From assembly GCF_001282115.1 (NCBI RefSeq), contig NZ_LJBR01000083.1, positions 1 through 54,052 of the forward strand: 54,052 bases of DNA, given 5' to 3'. This DNA is from Streptomyces sp. NRRL B-24085. Its GTDB lineage: Bacteria > Actinomycetota > Actinomycetes > Streptomycetales > Streptomycetaceae. Of this stretch, positions 36,478 through 44,774 are shown piece by piece (position 1 is the stretch's first letter; each line of letters begins with the position of its first letter). Position numbers and translations under genes: made by a program. The notes under the pieces are model-generated. The model did no database searches, had not been told where the DNA came from, and saw nothing but the letters and a program-made list of their open reading frames with translations.

Positions 36478-37086
36478 ATGGCCGGGAAGCAGGGCGGGCG
36501 CACGCGCCGCAGGCTCAGCACCGGGGAGCGCCGGGAGCAGCTCCTGTCGGTGGGGGCGAGGCTGTTCTCGGAGAGCCCGTACGACGACGTGTGGATCGAG
36601 CAGGTCGCCGAGATCGCCGGTGTCTCGCGGGGGCTGCTCTACCACTACTTCCCGACGAAGCGGGACTTCTTCGCTGCGGTCGTCGAGCGCGAGAGCGAGC
36701 GGATGCTGGCCATGACCGCGGCCGTGCCCGGCGTCCCGGTGCGCGCGCAGCTCACGGCGGGCCTGGATACGTATCTGGAGTACGTCCACGCGCACGCCCA
36801 CGGCTTCCGCGCCTTCCACCGCGCCGACGCCGCCGGCGACCAGGCCGTGCGCCGGGTCTACCAGCGGGCGCTGGCCGCGCAGGAGCGGCAGATCCTGGCG
36901 GCGCTGGCCGCCGACCCCGAGTTCGGCCCGGCGGCGCAGGAACGCCCCGACCTCCGGCTGGCCGTGCGCGGCTGGCTGGCCTTCACCACGGCCGTGTGCC
37001 TGGAGTGGCTGCGCGGTGCGGACCTCTCCCGCGAGCAGGTGCGCGACCTGTGCGCACGGGCCCTGCTCGGCGTCCTTCAGCCCTGA
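36478..37086 (+). CDS. TetR-family regulator divergent from the P450 gene
   Basis: 202-residue TetR/AcrR repressor. The HTH spans about residues 30-60 (FSESPYDDVWIEQVAEIAGV, then SRGLLYHYFPTKRDFF). The C-terminal ligand domain is helical with AHAHGFRAFHRADAAGD. It is divergent from the CYP102-like P450, and such pairs are typically fatty-acid or drug-responsive local repressors. ATG 36478 has no strong ribosome site, only GTAAAGTG upstream. Confidence 0.87.
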   Translation: MAGKQGGRTRRRLSTGERREQLLSVGARLFSESPYDDVWIEQVAEIAGVSRGLLYHYFPTKRDFFAAVVERESERMLAMTAAVPGVPVRAQLTAGLDTYLEYVHAHAHGFRAFHRADAAGDQAVRRVYQRALAAQERQILAALAADPEFGPAAQERPDLRLAVRGWLAFTTAVCLEWLRGADLSREQVRDLCARALLGVLQP

Positions 37087-37145
37087 CGCGAATTCCTACG
37101 TCCGTCACACGTTCCCGGTTGGCTTCGTCGCCGATCTTCGCTAAG

Positions 37146-37164
37146 TTAGGCAAGCCTTACCTTA
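37146..37164 (+). promoter_or_regulatory. Iron box (DmdR/IdeR-type operator)
   Basis: The 19-mer TTAGGCAAGCCTTACCTTA, read on the minus strand, matches about 15 of 19 positions of the DmdR/IdeR iron-box consensus (TTAGGTTAGGCTMACCTAA). It directly abuts the GGAGGA ribosome site of the DUF2470 gene, so iron-loaded DmdR would block that gene, and expression is expected under iron starvation. Confidence 0.85.
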
Positions 37165-37174
37165 GGAGGAATGG

Positions 37175-37900
37175 ATGGGTGACAGTCAGACCTGGACGGC
37201 CGCGCCTTCCGCGGCGGAACACGCCCGGTCGGTCCTCGCCGCCTCGTGGTCCTGCGCGGTGACCGCCGAGGGCGGCCGCGAGGAGTTCGTCGGCGCCCAC
37301 AGCGTCACCGCGGACGGACGGGTGACGCTGGCCGTGCCCGAGGACAGCACCCTGCTCACGGCCGCGATCTGCGCGCCCCGCGGCGAGCCGTCCGCCGTCC
37401 TGGAGTTCGCCGACGTGGCGCCCGTCCCCGTGCGCAGCCGGATCCGGGCCCGGCTGTGGATCGCCGGCCGGTTCGTCCCCGGGGACGGCCGACTGGAGTT
37501 CGAGGCCACGCGCGTGGTGCTGCGCCGGCCGTCCGGCGCGGTGGTCGTCGACCTCGACGAGTTCGCCGCCGCCGCGCCCGACCCGCTCGCCACGGCCGAG
37601 GCCGGGCTGCTCACCCACCTCGCCGACTGCCACCCCGACGCGATCGAGCGGCTCACGCGGCTCGTGGACCACGGCAGCCTGCACGGCGCGGTCCGCGTCC
37701 AGCCCCTCGCCGTCGACCGGCACGGACTGACCCTGCGCATCGAGCGCGCCCGCGCCCACGGCGACGTACGCCTGCCCTTCCACGCGCCGGCCGACGACGT
37801 GGCGGGGCTGACAGAGCGCATGCACGTGCTGCTGACCCAGGCGAGCGCGGCCGCCTGCCCGCGGGCCCTACAGCGGCAGCGCACAGACGGCGACGGGTGA
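37175..37900 (+). CDS. DUF2470 / HugZ-like protein, iron-regulated
   Basis: 241 residues. The N-terminal two thirds resemble a flavin-reductase or pyridoxamine-oxidase split barrel (ARSVLAASWSCAVTAEG, then RIRARLWIAGRFVPGDGR). The C-terminal DUF2470 domain is HLADCHPDAIERLTRLVDHG to LPFHAPADDVAGLTERMHVLL. This combination occurs in haem-binding or haem-degrading HugZ-type proteins, and the iron box just upstream supports a role in haem-iron use. I choose ATG 37175 over ATG 37171, which is out of frame. The 3' end overlaps the convergent lactonase gene by 33 bases. Confidence 0.82.
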   Translation: MGDSQTWTAAPSAAEHARSVLAASWSCAVTAEGGREEFVGAHSVTADGRVTLAVPEDSTLLTAAICAPRGEPSAVLEFADVAPVPVRSRIRARLWIAGRFVPGDGRLEFEATRVVLRRPSGAVVVDLDEFAAAAPDPLATAEAGLLTHLADCHPDAIERLTRLVDHGSLHGAVRVQPLAVDRHGLTLRIERARAHGDVRLPFHAPADDVAGLTERMHVLLTQASAAACPRALQRQRTDGDG

Positions 37901-39112
37901 GGCGAACGGCTTGCCCGCGAGCCGCAGACCACCGTCGGCCGCGTCCACGTGGAACACGCTGACGGTGCCGGACCTCTGGTTGGCCGCGAAGAGCAGCCTG
38001 CCGTCCGGGGAGAAGGCGATCTGCCGCGGGAAGTCACCCTGCACGGGCACGGTGTCGAGCAGCCGCAGCCGGGCACCGTCCGCCTCCACCGCGTACCGCG
38101 TCAGGCTGTTGTGGCCCCGGTTGGCGAGATAGGCGTACGAGCCGTTAGCGGTGACCAGGAGCTGCGCCGGGTAGTTGGTGCCCGACCCCGTCCCCGTGGA
38201 CTGCGGCGCCCCGACGGACAGCCGGCCGGAGCCGCGGTCGTAGGCGCAGACCGCCACCGTGTTGTCGGCCTCGTTGGCCAGGTAGGCGTACCGGCCGCCG
38301 GGGTGGAAGGTGAGGTGACGCGGTCCGGCACCGGCCCGGGTGCGGGCCCGGGAGACCTCCGTGAGGGCACCGGTCCGTTCGTTCAGGCGGTAGCTGTAGA
38401 CGGTGTCCTTGCCCAGGTCGACGGCGAGCACATGGCCGCCGTCGGGAGCGGTGAGGAACTGGTGCGCGTGCGGGCCCTCCTGGCCGGGACCCGGAGCCGG
38501 ACTGGAGTGCGTGACCAGGTCCCTGAGCTCGCCGAGCGCTCCCGAGGAGTCGATCGGGTGCACCGCCACACTGCCGGAGCCGTAGTTGGCGCTGAGCAGC
38601 CAGCGCCCGCCCGGATGCACCGACAGATGACACGGCCCCGCCCCGCCGGTGCTCCGGCTCCCCAGGACCTTGCGGTCGGACAGGCGTACGGCGGTCACGG
38701 CACCGGCCTCCTGCTCGGCCACCGCGTACAGGGTGCGGCCGTCCGGGTGCGGGGCGAGGTACGACGGGTTGGTGACGCCGGTGATGGTGCCGGTCCCGGT
38801 GATCCGGCCGCTCCCGGCGTCGTAGGCGGCGACGCCGATGCCGGTGCCGCCGCCCTCGCCGGAGGTGTAGGTGCCGAGGTAGAGCGGGCTGGGTCCCTTC
38901 CGGGCCGGTACGGACGACGTCCTCGCGGGGCTCGGCGAGGCGGCCCCGGGGGAACCGGCGGCCCGCGAGGGCGCCGGGGCCGACGACCGTCCTGGCGGCG
39001 TCGAGGCCGACGACGGTCCGGACGACGTCGAGCAGCCGACGAGCCCCGCGCCCGCTCCCGCCAGAGCGCCGACGAACCGGCGCCTGTTCCAGCCGCCGTT
39101 CGCACTGCTCAT
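37868..39112 (-). CDS. Secreted lactonase-family beta-propeller lipoprotein
   Basis: 414 residues. A twin-arginine lipoprotein signal (NRRRFVGALAGAGAGLVGCS, Cys at 27) is followed by a Ser/Pro/Ala-rich linker to about residue 72, then a seven-bladed propeller of the 6-phosphogluconolactonase-like family (PF10282). Blade motifs such as HLTFHPGGRYAYLANEADNT and IAFSPDGRLLFAANQRSGTV repeat with 45-50 residue spacing. Such exported members are often of unknown substrate; a cytoplasmic pentose-phosphate role is unlikely because of the signal. The gene is convergent with the DUF2470 gene. Confidence 0.85.
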   Translation of the reverse strand: MSSANGGWNRRRFVGALAGAGAGLVGCSTSSGPSSASTPPGRSSAPAPSRAAGSPGAASPSPARTSSVPARKGPSPLYLGTYTSGEGGGTGIGVAAYDAGSGRITGTGTITGVTNPSYLAPHPDGRTLYAVAEQEAGAVTAVRLSDRKVLGSRSTGGAGPCHLSVHPGGRWLLSANYGSGSVAVHPIDSSGALGELRDLVTHSSPAPGPGQEGPHAHQFLTAPDGGHVLAVDLGKDTVYSYRLNERTGALTEVSRARTRAGAGPRHLTFHPGGRYAYLANEADNTVAVCAYDRGSGRLSVGAPQSTGTGSGTNYPAQLLVTANGSYAYLANRGHNSLTRYAVEADGARLRLLDTVPVQGDFPRQIAFSPDGRLLFAANQRSGTVSVFHVDAADGGLRLAGKPFASPVAVCALPL

Positions 39113-39206
39113 CCCTGCGCACCCCGGGTGATCGACCGTCTCGGACCTGGACAGCCACCTTCACCCGGACCGGCGGGCCGGTGCAACCCGAGCCGCCGGC
39201 CGTCCG

Positions 39207-40232
39207 CTACCAGTCGCCGTCCTCGACCGGCTTGCCCGGCGCGTCCCCCAGCGGCTTCACCTGGCCCGGCGCGGGCGGCTGCCAGGGCTCGTGGTCGTCG
39301 CCGAGCCAGTCGCCCACCGGTTTCACGCCCTCCAGCGTGTCCGTCGGGGCGAGATCCTCCGCGTCCTGGTCGTAGTAGTCGAACCAGGGCAGGCCCGCCC
39401 TGGTGTAGGCCGCGCGGTCCACGGGCGACGGCGGGGGAGCCTCGCCGGTGATGCGGCGCCACTCGGGCGGTGTCACCAGGTGCACGAAGACCCGCCCGGC
39501 CGGGGTGCCCGCCCAGTCCGACAGCGGCCGCTCGTCCCGGTAGACCTCCTGGCGCATGGAACCGCCGACGCCCAGCCCCATCGCCGGCGCGCCGCGGGGC
39601 GCCGCTCCAGGAGCGGGCGGCGCGGCCATCGCCGCCATGGGCACGGCCGCCCCGTACGCCATGCCCGGCCCGCTCGCCGAGCGCAGCCGCTCCTGCGCCT
39701 GGCGCCACTGCGCCAGCCGCTCCTCCACCAGCGGGAAGGCCTGGAGCTGTACGCCGCCCCAGACCTCCTCGCCGGTGACCTGCCCCTCGACGGTGGCGCC
39801 CAGCCCGAGGGGCACCGCGACGAACTGGCGGACCGTCCCCTTGCCGGAGTTGATGCCGTCCAGCCACGGCTGCCGGGGCAGGACCACGTAGTTCTGCGGG
39901 TCACGGGTGAGCCGGTCGCTCCACGGCTTGCCGGAGACCGCGCACACCTTGCCCACCCCGACCTGAAGGGCGGCGGGTTCGGTGGTGCCCCCGAAGCTCA
40001 GCCACATCGCCTCCCGCTGGTACACCGGCAGCATCACGCCGCCCCGGGCCCGCCACTGCTCCGGCACGGTGTCCGGGTAGTCGGAGATGCGGCGCACCGG
40101 GAACTCGCCGAGCCCCGGAGGCAGCGGATGCGTGCCCGTCTCGGGCAGCCGCAGGGTGCGGACGAACCGCACCGCCGCACCGCCCGGCAGCCGCAGTGTG
40201 TTCCCGTCGATCCGCACGCTCGTGCCGGTCAT
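39207..40232 (-). CDS. Uncharacterised conserved protein
   Basis: 341 residues, soluble, no signal peptide. The N-terminal 160 residues look like a folded domain (LRLPGGAAVRFVRTLRLPET, then YQREAMWLSFGGTTEPAALQVGVG). A Pro/Ala/Gly/Met-rich linker (about 200-225) separates a C-terminal segment ending in acidic, Pro-rich DNA-unlike sequence (DYYDQDAEDLAPTDTLEGVK). I recall similar proteins of unknown function in actinomycetes but cannot name a family. It ends 37 bases before the lactonase-side gap and begins 37 bases from the FUSC gene, both on the same strand. Confidence 0.7.
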   Translation of the reverse strand: MTGTSVRIDGNTLRLPGGAAVRFVRTLRLPETGTHPLPPGLGEFPVRRISDYPDTVPEQWRARGGVMLPVYQREAMWLSFGGTTEPAALQVGVGKVCAVSGKPWSDRLTRDPQNYVVLPRQPWLDGINSGKGTVRQFVAVPLGLGATVEGQVTGEEVWGGVQLQAFPLVEERLAQWRQAQERLRSASGPGMAYGAAVPMAAMAAPPAPGAAPRGAPAMGLGVGGSMRQEVYRDERPLSDWAGTPAGRVFVHLVTPPEWRRITGEAPPPSPVDRAAYTRAGLPWFDYYDQDAEDLAPTDTLEGVKPVGDWLGDDHEPWQPPAPGQVKPLGDAPGKPVEDGDW

Positions 40233-40268
40233 CGCTCCGCCCCCTGGGTTGGTCCCGTTGTGCCTGTG

Positions 40269-41546
40269 TCACCTGGAACGACGGGAGAGTGCCGCGCGGT
40301 TCCGGCGCCAGCGTTCCTGCATGCGGGTCAGGTGCGGCATCCGCTCGCGCTGATCACGGGACGCGCGGTCCAGTTCCTCCAGCAGGCGGCGGGAGCGGTG
40401 CTCGGTGTCCAGTTCGTCGAGGATGCGGTTGACCTCGGTGAGCACCGCCCCGTGCAGCTGCCACTGGCGGGCGTCCCGCTGGATCTCCTCCAGCAGCAGC
40501 TGGGCCAGCTTGTCGCGGGTGGCCGAGGCCTGCCGCAGCTCGGCGGTGAGCCGGGCCTCCGCGGACTCGGCGCTCACACTGACGTGGGTGGTGACCAGCA
40601 CCGCGAAGCTGACCACGGCGTCACCGATCTCGGACAGCAACTGCTCCACGGTCCGCCCGGTCTCCGGACCGAACAGCGGGTCGGGCACCGGCTCCTCGTC
40701 GCTCGGGTACGGCTCGTCGGCGAAGGGGTCGCGTTCCTTGGCGAGGTCGGTGAGGGTGCGCGCGAGGACCCGCAGCACGACCGTGCAGATCTCCAGGGTG
40801 TCCAGGCCGGTGCGCAGCACCACCCGGTGCAGCAGGCCTTCCTTCACCCTGGGGTTCAGCTTCAGGCTGTCCTCGGCCTGCCTGAGGGCCGCGTCCACCT
40901 CCACGATGTCGTGGTCGAGCTCGCGGGCCTCGTACAGCCGGGCCGTCGCCACGTCCACGGGCGTTCGGCCGGCGGCCTCCTCGCCCATCCGCAGCATCAG
41001 CCTGCGCAGCCTGCGGGCCAGTCCTTCGATCGACTCGCCCGCCTCGTCCACCCACACCGGGGGAGCGAGCAGCAGATTGCAGGCGAGACCGACGACCGCG
41101 CCGATCAGCGTCTCCAGCACGCGTGCCCAGGCGGTGTCCCCGACCGTCGTCACCCCGAGCACCAGCATCGCGCTGATCGCCACCTCGGGCACGAACTCCT
41201 CGACCCGCACCAGCCGTCCGACCACCAGCGAGGCCACGATCAGCAGGCCGAGGCTCCACCAGGTCAGACCCACCAGCAGACTGAAGGCGATGGCGACGAG
41301 GACACCGGTCACCACCGAGTTCACCCGGCGGACGCCGGTGGTGAGCGTGGAGTAGAGGGTCACCTGGACGACGAGCAGGGCGGTCAGGGGAGCGGTGAGC
41401 GGGGCCGCCTCGGGGCTGAGCCGCAGCGCGATGACGTACGCGATCGTCGCCGCGGCCGCCGACCGCAGCGTCTGCACGACCACGGGGTCCCGGCGCCGTT
41501 TCAGAAACCGCACCGGCGACGCCGTCCACTCACGTACATCTCGCAT
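40269..41546 (-). CDS. FUSC/aromatic acid exporter-family membrane protein 1
   Basis: 425 residues. The N-terminal half has about six membrane helices (QTLRSAAAATIAYVIALRLS to LIGAVVGLACNLLLAPPVW), and the C-terminal half is a long helical cytoplasmic domain. This matches the FUSC-like/ArAE transporter family, which exports aromatic acids or similar organic anions. I start at ATG 41546. The frame continues upstream through the intergenic region and the opposite-strand esterase gene, which is not credible. A nearer ATG at 41570 has no ribosome site. It may be co-transcribed with the gene at 39207. Confidence 0.8.
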   Translation of the reverse strand: MRDVREWTASPVRFLKRRRDPVVVQTLRSAAAATIAYVIALRLSPEAAPLTAPLTALLVVQVTLYSTLTTGVRRVNSVVTGVLVAIAFSLLVGLTWWSLGLLIVASLVVGRLVRVEEFVPEVAISAMLVLGVTTVGDTAWARVLETLIGAVVGLACNLLLAPPVWVDEAGESIEGLARRLRRLMLRMGEEAAGRTPVDVATARLYEARELDHDIVEVDAALRQAEDSLKLNPRVKEGLLHRVVLRTGLDTLEICTVVLRVLARTLTDLAKERDPFADEPYPSDEEPVPDPLFGPETGRTVEQLLSEIGDAVVSFAVLVTTHVSVSAESAEARLTAELRQASATRDKLAQLLLEEIQRDARQWQLHGAVLTEVNRILDELDTEHRSRRLLEELDRASRDQRERMPHLTRMQERWRRNRAALSRRSR

Positions 41547-41589
41547 CCTCAGTGTGTTCCCCTTCCACATAAGCGACCGGTGCACTCCT

Positions 41590-41631
41590 GGCGGAATGTG
41601 AAGATCCGCCGACGTGTCCCCATTCTGGGAC
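41590..41631. promoter_or_regulatory. Two small hairpins in a divergent intergenic region
   Basis: GGCGGA and TCCGCC (41590-41610) form perfect arms around 9 bases, and GTCCC/GGGAC (41616-41631) around 6. The 225-base gap between the FUSC and esterase-like genes contains no gene. These may be operators for either gene. Confidence 0.3.
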
Positions 41632-41771
41632 GCGGCATCCCCAGGGCAAGGACCCGGGGCAGTGACGGCGGACACCCCGCGCCACCTCGGACGATCCCTG
41701 GGGAGAACCCCCGCCGCCGACGGTGGCCCGCCGGATGGCCCGCGGCCGGTCCGAAGCGACAGCGTGGAGCG

Positions 41772-43082
41772 ATGAACCGGACCCGGATCCCGACCATCCT
41801 GACTCTGCTCATCACTCTCGGCACGGCGGTGCCGGCCACGGGCGCGGCCCGGGCGCAGGCCCCCACCGTCGTCGATGCCCTCGACCGGACCGCCCACCCG
41901 CTGCGTACCGTCGAACCCGGCGGCCGCACCCGGGATCTGCGCCCCTTCGGCCGGATGGTCGGCGGCGCCGGTGTCGTCGGCGTCGGCGAGGCCACGCACG
42001 GCTCCCACGACTTCTTCGCCCTCAAGGACCGCCTCTTCCGGTACCTGGTCGAGGAGAAGGGATTCCGCACCTTCGCCCTGGAAGCCCCCTGGAGCACCGG
42101 GCTGCGGCTCGACGACTACGTGGTGCACGGCACGGGCGACCCGCGGCGCATCATGCGCGAGGAGTTCCAGCGGGACTACCTGTGGTGGAACAACACCGAC
42201 TACCTGCGGCTGGTCGAGTGGATGCGGGCCTACAACGTCCGCAACCCGGGCGACCCCGTCCGCTTCGTCGGCGACGACACCGCGTGGACCGGCCCCGAGA
42301 CGTACGACGCGGTCGTGGCCCGGGTGACCGCCCTCGACCCCACCGCGGGCGAGCGCCTGGCCGGGCTGTACCGCGGGCTGCGGCCCACCGAGCAGGCCGG
42401 GGCCTACATCGAGCGCCACCTCGCCATGCCGTACGCCGAACGCAGGGAGCTGGCCGAGCGCAGCGGCGAGGCGCTGGAGCTGGTGAGGCGGGCCGGAGCC
42501 GATGCCCGGACCGTCCAGGACGCGACGGCGGTCGACCGGACCGCCCGCCAGTACGCCTTCGACTTCGAGGACCCCGCGCAGGTCGCCGCCGCCATGCGCT
42601 ACCGCGACGAGGCGATGGCCGCCAACGTGGTCTGGTGGCAGCGGCACACCGGCACCAAGGTCCTGCTGTCCGCGCACGACGCCCATGTCGGCTACGAGAG
42701 CTACGACCCCGCCTCTCCGAAGCCGCAGGGTGCGTTCCTGCGGGACAGCCTCGGTTCGGCGTACGTGAACGTCGGCCTGACCTTCGACCGGGGCTCGTTC
42801 CACGCCACCGGCCGGGACGGCGGCGCGGTACGCCGCTGGACCGTGGGCCCGGCCGCCGCGGGCAGCAACGAGCGGACCCTGGACCGGGTCCGGTACCGCG
42901 ACTACGCGCTCGACCTGCGGACGGTCGCCTCACCGGCCCGTGCCTGGCTGCACGGGGCCCGCCCGACCTACCGCATCGGCACCGCCTACCCCGACGGCCC
43001 GCACGAGGTCGCCCTGGCCCGCACCCACGACGTCCTGATCCACCTTCACCGGGTGACGGCGGCCCGGCTGCGGGACCGGTAA
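41772..43082 (+). CDS. Secreted erythromycin esterase-family protein
   Basis: 436 residues. A Sec signal peptide (about residues 1-29, ending near RAQA) precedes an Ere-type domain. Motifs are VGVGEATHGSHDFFALKDRL, FRTFALEAPWSTG with the catalytic Glu, and LLSAHDAHVGYES near residue 300. Characterised Ere enzymes open macrolide lactones. This exported Streptomyces version is more likely one of the broad family of uncertain substrate. GGAG precedes ATG 41772. Its last 37 bases overlap the convergent CGNR gene. Confidence 0.83.
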   Translation: MNRTRIPTILTLLITLGTAVPATGAARAQAPTVVDALDRTAHPLRTVEPGGRTRDLRPFGRMVGGAGVVGVGEATHGSHDFFALKDRLFRYLVEEKGFRTFALEAPWSTGLRLDDYVVHGTGDPRRIMREEFQRDYLWWNNTDYLRLVEWMRAYNVRNPGDPVRFVGDDTAWTGPETYDAVVARVTALDPTAGERLAGLYRGLRPTEQAGAYIERHLAMPYAERRELAERSGEALELVRRAGADARTVQDATAVDRTARQYAFDFEDPAQVAAAMRYRDEAMAANVVWWQRHTGTKVLLSAHDAHVGYESYDPASPKPQGAFLRDSLGSAYVNVGLTFDRGSFHATGRDGGAVRRWTVGPAAAGSNERTLDRVRYRDYALDLRTVASPARAWLHGARPTYRIGTAYPDGPHEVALARTHDVLIHLHRVTAARLRDR

Positions 43083-43633
43083 CCGGCGATCTTCGCGAGG
43101 TTGCCGCAGCGGTCCATCGAGCACCAACGGCGGCGGCGGGCCTGCGAGTCGTCCAGGAACAGCAGCGAACAGCCCGGGTTCTCGCACTCCTTGACGCGCT
43201 CCAGGAGCGGCCCGCGCACCAGCAGTACGGCGTCCCGCGCCACCGTCGCCAGGGCCGCGCGGGCCGGACTGCGGGCCGTCCAGCGGGCCGGGCCGAGCTG
43301 GGGGGCGAGGTCCGGCTGGGCGGCGGCCGCGTTGACCCGCTCCACGTCGGAGGGGTCCGGTTCCCGCCCGGCCATCGCCGCGCGGACCAGGGCGTACACG
43401 GACTCGCGCAGAAGACGGGCCTGCGCCAGATCCCTCGTGGTGACCCGCACCGGATCCTCACCGGTGGCCAGCTCGGCCTCCGTGAACCAGCGTGCGAGCG
43501 CGTCCGTGTCGGGGAGCCGCTCCAGCGGTGTGGCGTGCCGTTTGCCGAGGGTGGCTGCGAAGTCCAGACAGGGGCGACCCCCGACGAACGGGAACGCGAG
43601 GGCCGGGTCGACGGGGGCGGGGCTGCCGGTCAT
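43046..43633 (-). CDS. CGNR zinc-finger (ABATE) regulator
   Basis: 195 residues. The N-terminal ABATE domain (FVGGRPCLDFAATLGKRHAT) leads to a C-terminal zinc finger ECENPGCSLLFLDDSQAR to WCSMDRCGNLAK. The family signature is CGNR; here it reads CGNL, with Arg replaced by Leu, so DNA contact may differ. These are putative stress-related regulators. The gene is divergent from an oxidoreductase, and the 139-base gap carries three copies of a 19-bp operator. A TACTCT at 43646-43641 (minus strand) would place transcription at or near the ATG, so the mRNA may be leaderless. Confidence 0.85.
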   Translation of the reverse strand: MTGSPAPVDPALAFPFVGGRPCLDFAATLGKRHATPLERLPDTDALARWFTEAELATGEDPVRVTTRDLAQARLLRESVYALVRAAMAGREPDPSDVERVNAAAAQPDLAPQLGPARWTARSPARAALATVARDAVLLVRGPLLERVKECENPGCSLLFLDDSQARRRRWCSMDRCGNLAKIAGYRSRSRAAVTR

Positions 43634-43645
43634 GCCGTCGAGAGT

Positions 43646-43735
43646 ACACCGGTTCAAGTGGTGTCGGTCGGTGTCGCACGACCACTTGACACCGGTTGAG
43701 GGGGTGTCGGAAGGTGACACCACTTCAACCGGTGT
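43646..43735. promoter_or_regulatory. Three copies of a 19-bp operator in the CGNR/oxidoreductase gap
   Basis: ACACCGGTTCAAGTGGTGT (43646-43664), ACACCGGTTGAGGGGGTGT (43689-43707), and on the minus strand ACACCGGTTGAAGTGGTGT (43735-43717). The first and third differ at one base; the second differs from the first at three. Each is an imperfect palindrome with ACACC/GGTGT ends. A perfect TTGACA (43686-43691) overlaps the second copy. The best candidate for binding is the adjacent CGNR protein. Confidence 0.75.
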
Positions 43736-43772
43736 CAGTTGCTCGGGTGACCGGGCAGGGAGCAGGTGCGGT

Positions 43773-44774
43773 ATGCGTGCGGTGCGGATCGACAGCTTCG
43801 GCGGACCTGAGGTACTGGTGCCGGTCGACGTCCCCGAGCCGGTGCCGGGGCCCGGGGAGGTGCTGGTGCGGATCGGCGCGGCCGGGGTGAACCGGGCCGA
43901 CGCCCTGCTCCGCGCGGGCCGCTACCACCGCGCCGGGCGCCCGCCGCTGATCCCGGGCGCCGAGGCGGCCGGGGTCGTCGTCGAGGTGGGGGAGGGGGTG
44001 ACCGGCGTCGCGCCGGGGCAGCGGGTCATGGCGCTGGACGGCGGCAAGTCGTCCGGCTTCTACGCGGAGTCGGCCACGGTGCCCGCCGCCAACGTGGTCG
44101 CGCTCCCCGACGGTGTCGGCCTCACCCAGGCCGCCGCCCTGCCGATCGCCTGGCTCAGCGCCTGGTACTGCCTGCGCCACCTCGCCCGCGTCACCAAGGA
44201 CGACACCGTCGTGGTGAAGGCCGCGGCGAGCGGGGTGGGCACGGCGGCCGTGCAGATCGCCGCCGAGGCGGGGGCGACGATCATCGCCCTGGCCGGTTCG
44301 GCCGAGAAGGCCGCCTGGGCGGGGGAGTTCGGCGCCGACGTCACCCTCGACACCTCCGCCCACCCCGACGAGGCCGAGGTCGAGGAGGTGCTGCGGCTGA
44401 CCGACGGACGGGGCGCCGACGTCGTCCTGGACACGGTCGGAGGGGCGGCCTTCGGGCGCAGCCTGCGCGAGGTGGGGTACGGCGGCCGCGTCGTCGCCCT
44501 CGCCAACGTGGCCCTGGAGCCGAGCACCGTCGACACCCGCGACTTCTATCCCAAGAACGCCTCGATCCTCGGCTTCCAGCTCACCAACCTCCAGATCCAC
44601 GGCTACGATCCGCGTCCCGACCTGCGGGAACTGGCCGAGCGGGTCGCCGCCGGCGTGTACCGCGTGCCGATCGAGACCGTCGTACCCCTGGAGGAGGCGC
44701 GGGCCGCCCACGAGCGGCTGGAACGGCGTGACAACCGCGGCAAGATCGTGCTGTCGGTGGGCTCCGGCACATGA
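43773..44774 (+). CDS. NAD(P)H:quinone oxidoreductase-type zinc-independent MDR
   Basis: 333-residue medium-chain dehydrogenase of the zeta-crystallin/quinone-oxidoreductase branch. It shows GGPEVLVPVDVPEPVPGPGE, AGVNRADALLRAG, the cofactor motif VVKAAASGVGTAAVQIAAEA and RGADVVLDTVGG. It would reduce quinones with NADPH. GGGAG precedes ATG 43773. It is divergent from the CGNR regulator, which likely controls it through the three operators. Confidence 0.88.
   Translation: MRAVRIDSFGGPEVLVPVDVPEPVPGPGEVLVRIGAAGVNRADALLRAGRYHRAGRPPLIPGAEAAGVVVEVGEGVTGVAPGQRVMALDGGKSSGFYAESATVPAANVVALPDGVGLTQAAALPIAWLSAWYCLRHLARVTKDDTVVVKAAASGVGTAAVQIAAEAGATIIALAGSAEKAAWAGEFGADVTLDTSAHPDEAEVEEVLRLTDGRGADVVLDTVGGAAFGRSLREVGYGGRVVALANVALEPSTVDTRDFYPKNASILGFQLTNLQIHGYDPRPDLRELAERVAAGVYRVPIETVVPLEEARAAHERLERRDNRGKIVLSVGSGT

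Noticed and set aside
34856..41546. A natural-product gene cluster around the P450
   Set aside because: No synthase, tailoring set or pathway regulator adjoins it; neighbours are unrelated single genes.
40269..42803. Extended N-terminus of the FUSC exporter
   Set aside because: The extension lies antisense to the esterase-like gene; family length fits the start at 41546.
39291..43082. A 1263-codon plus-strand frame joining the esterase-like gene to sequence far upstream
   Set aside because: The added part is antisense to the genes at 39207 and 40269 and would destroy the signal peptide at ATG 41772.
12302..43664. One regulon for all GGTTCA/TTGAAC palindromes (12302, 36417, 43646)
   Set aside because: Spacing and flanks differ between the three loci, and each lies next to a different regulator family.
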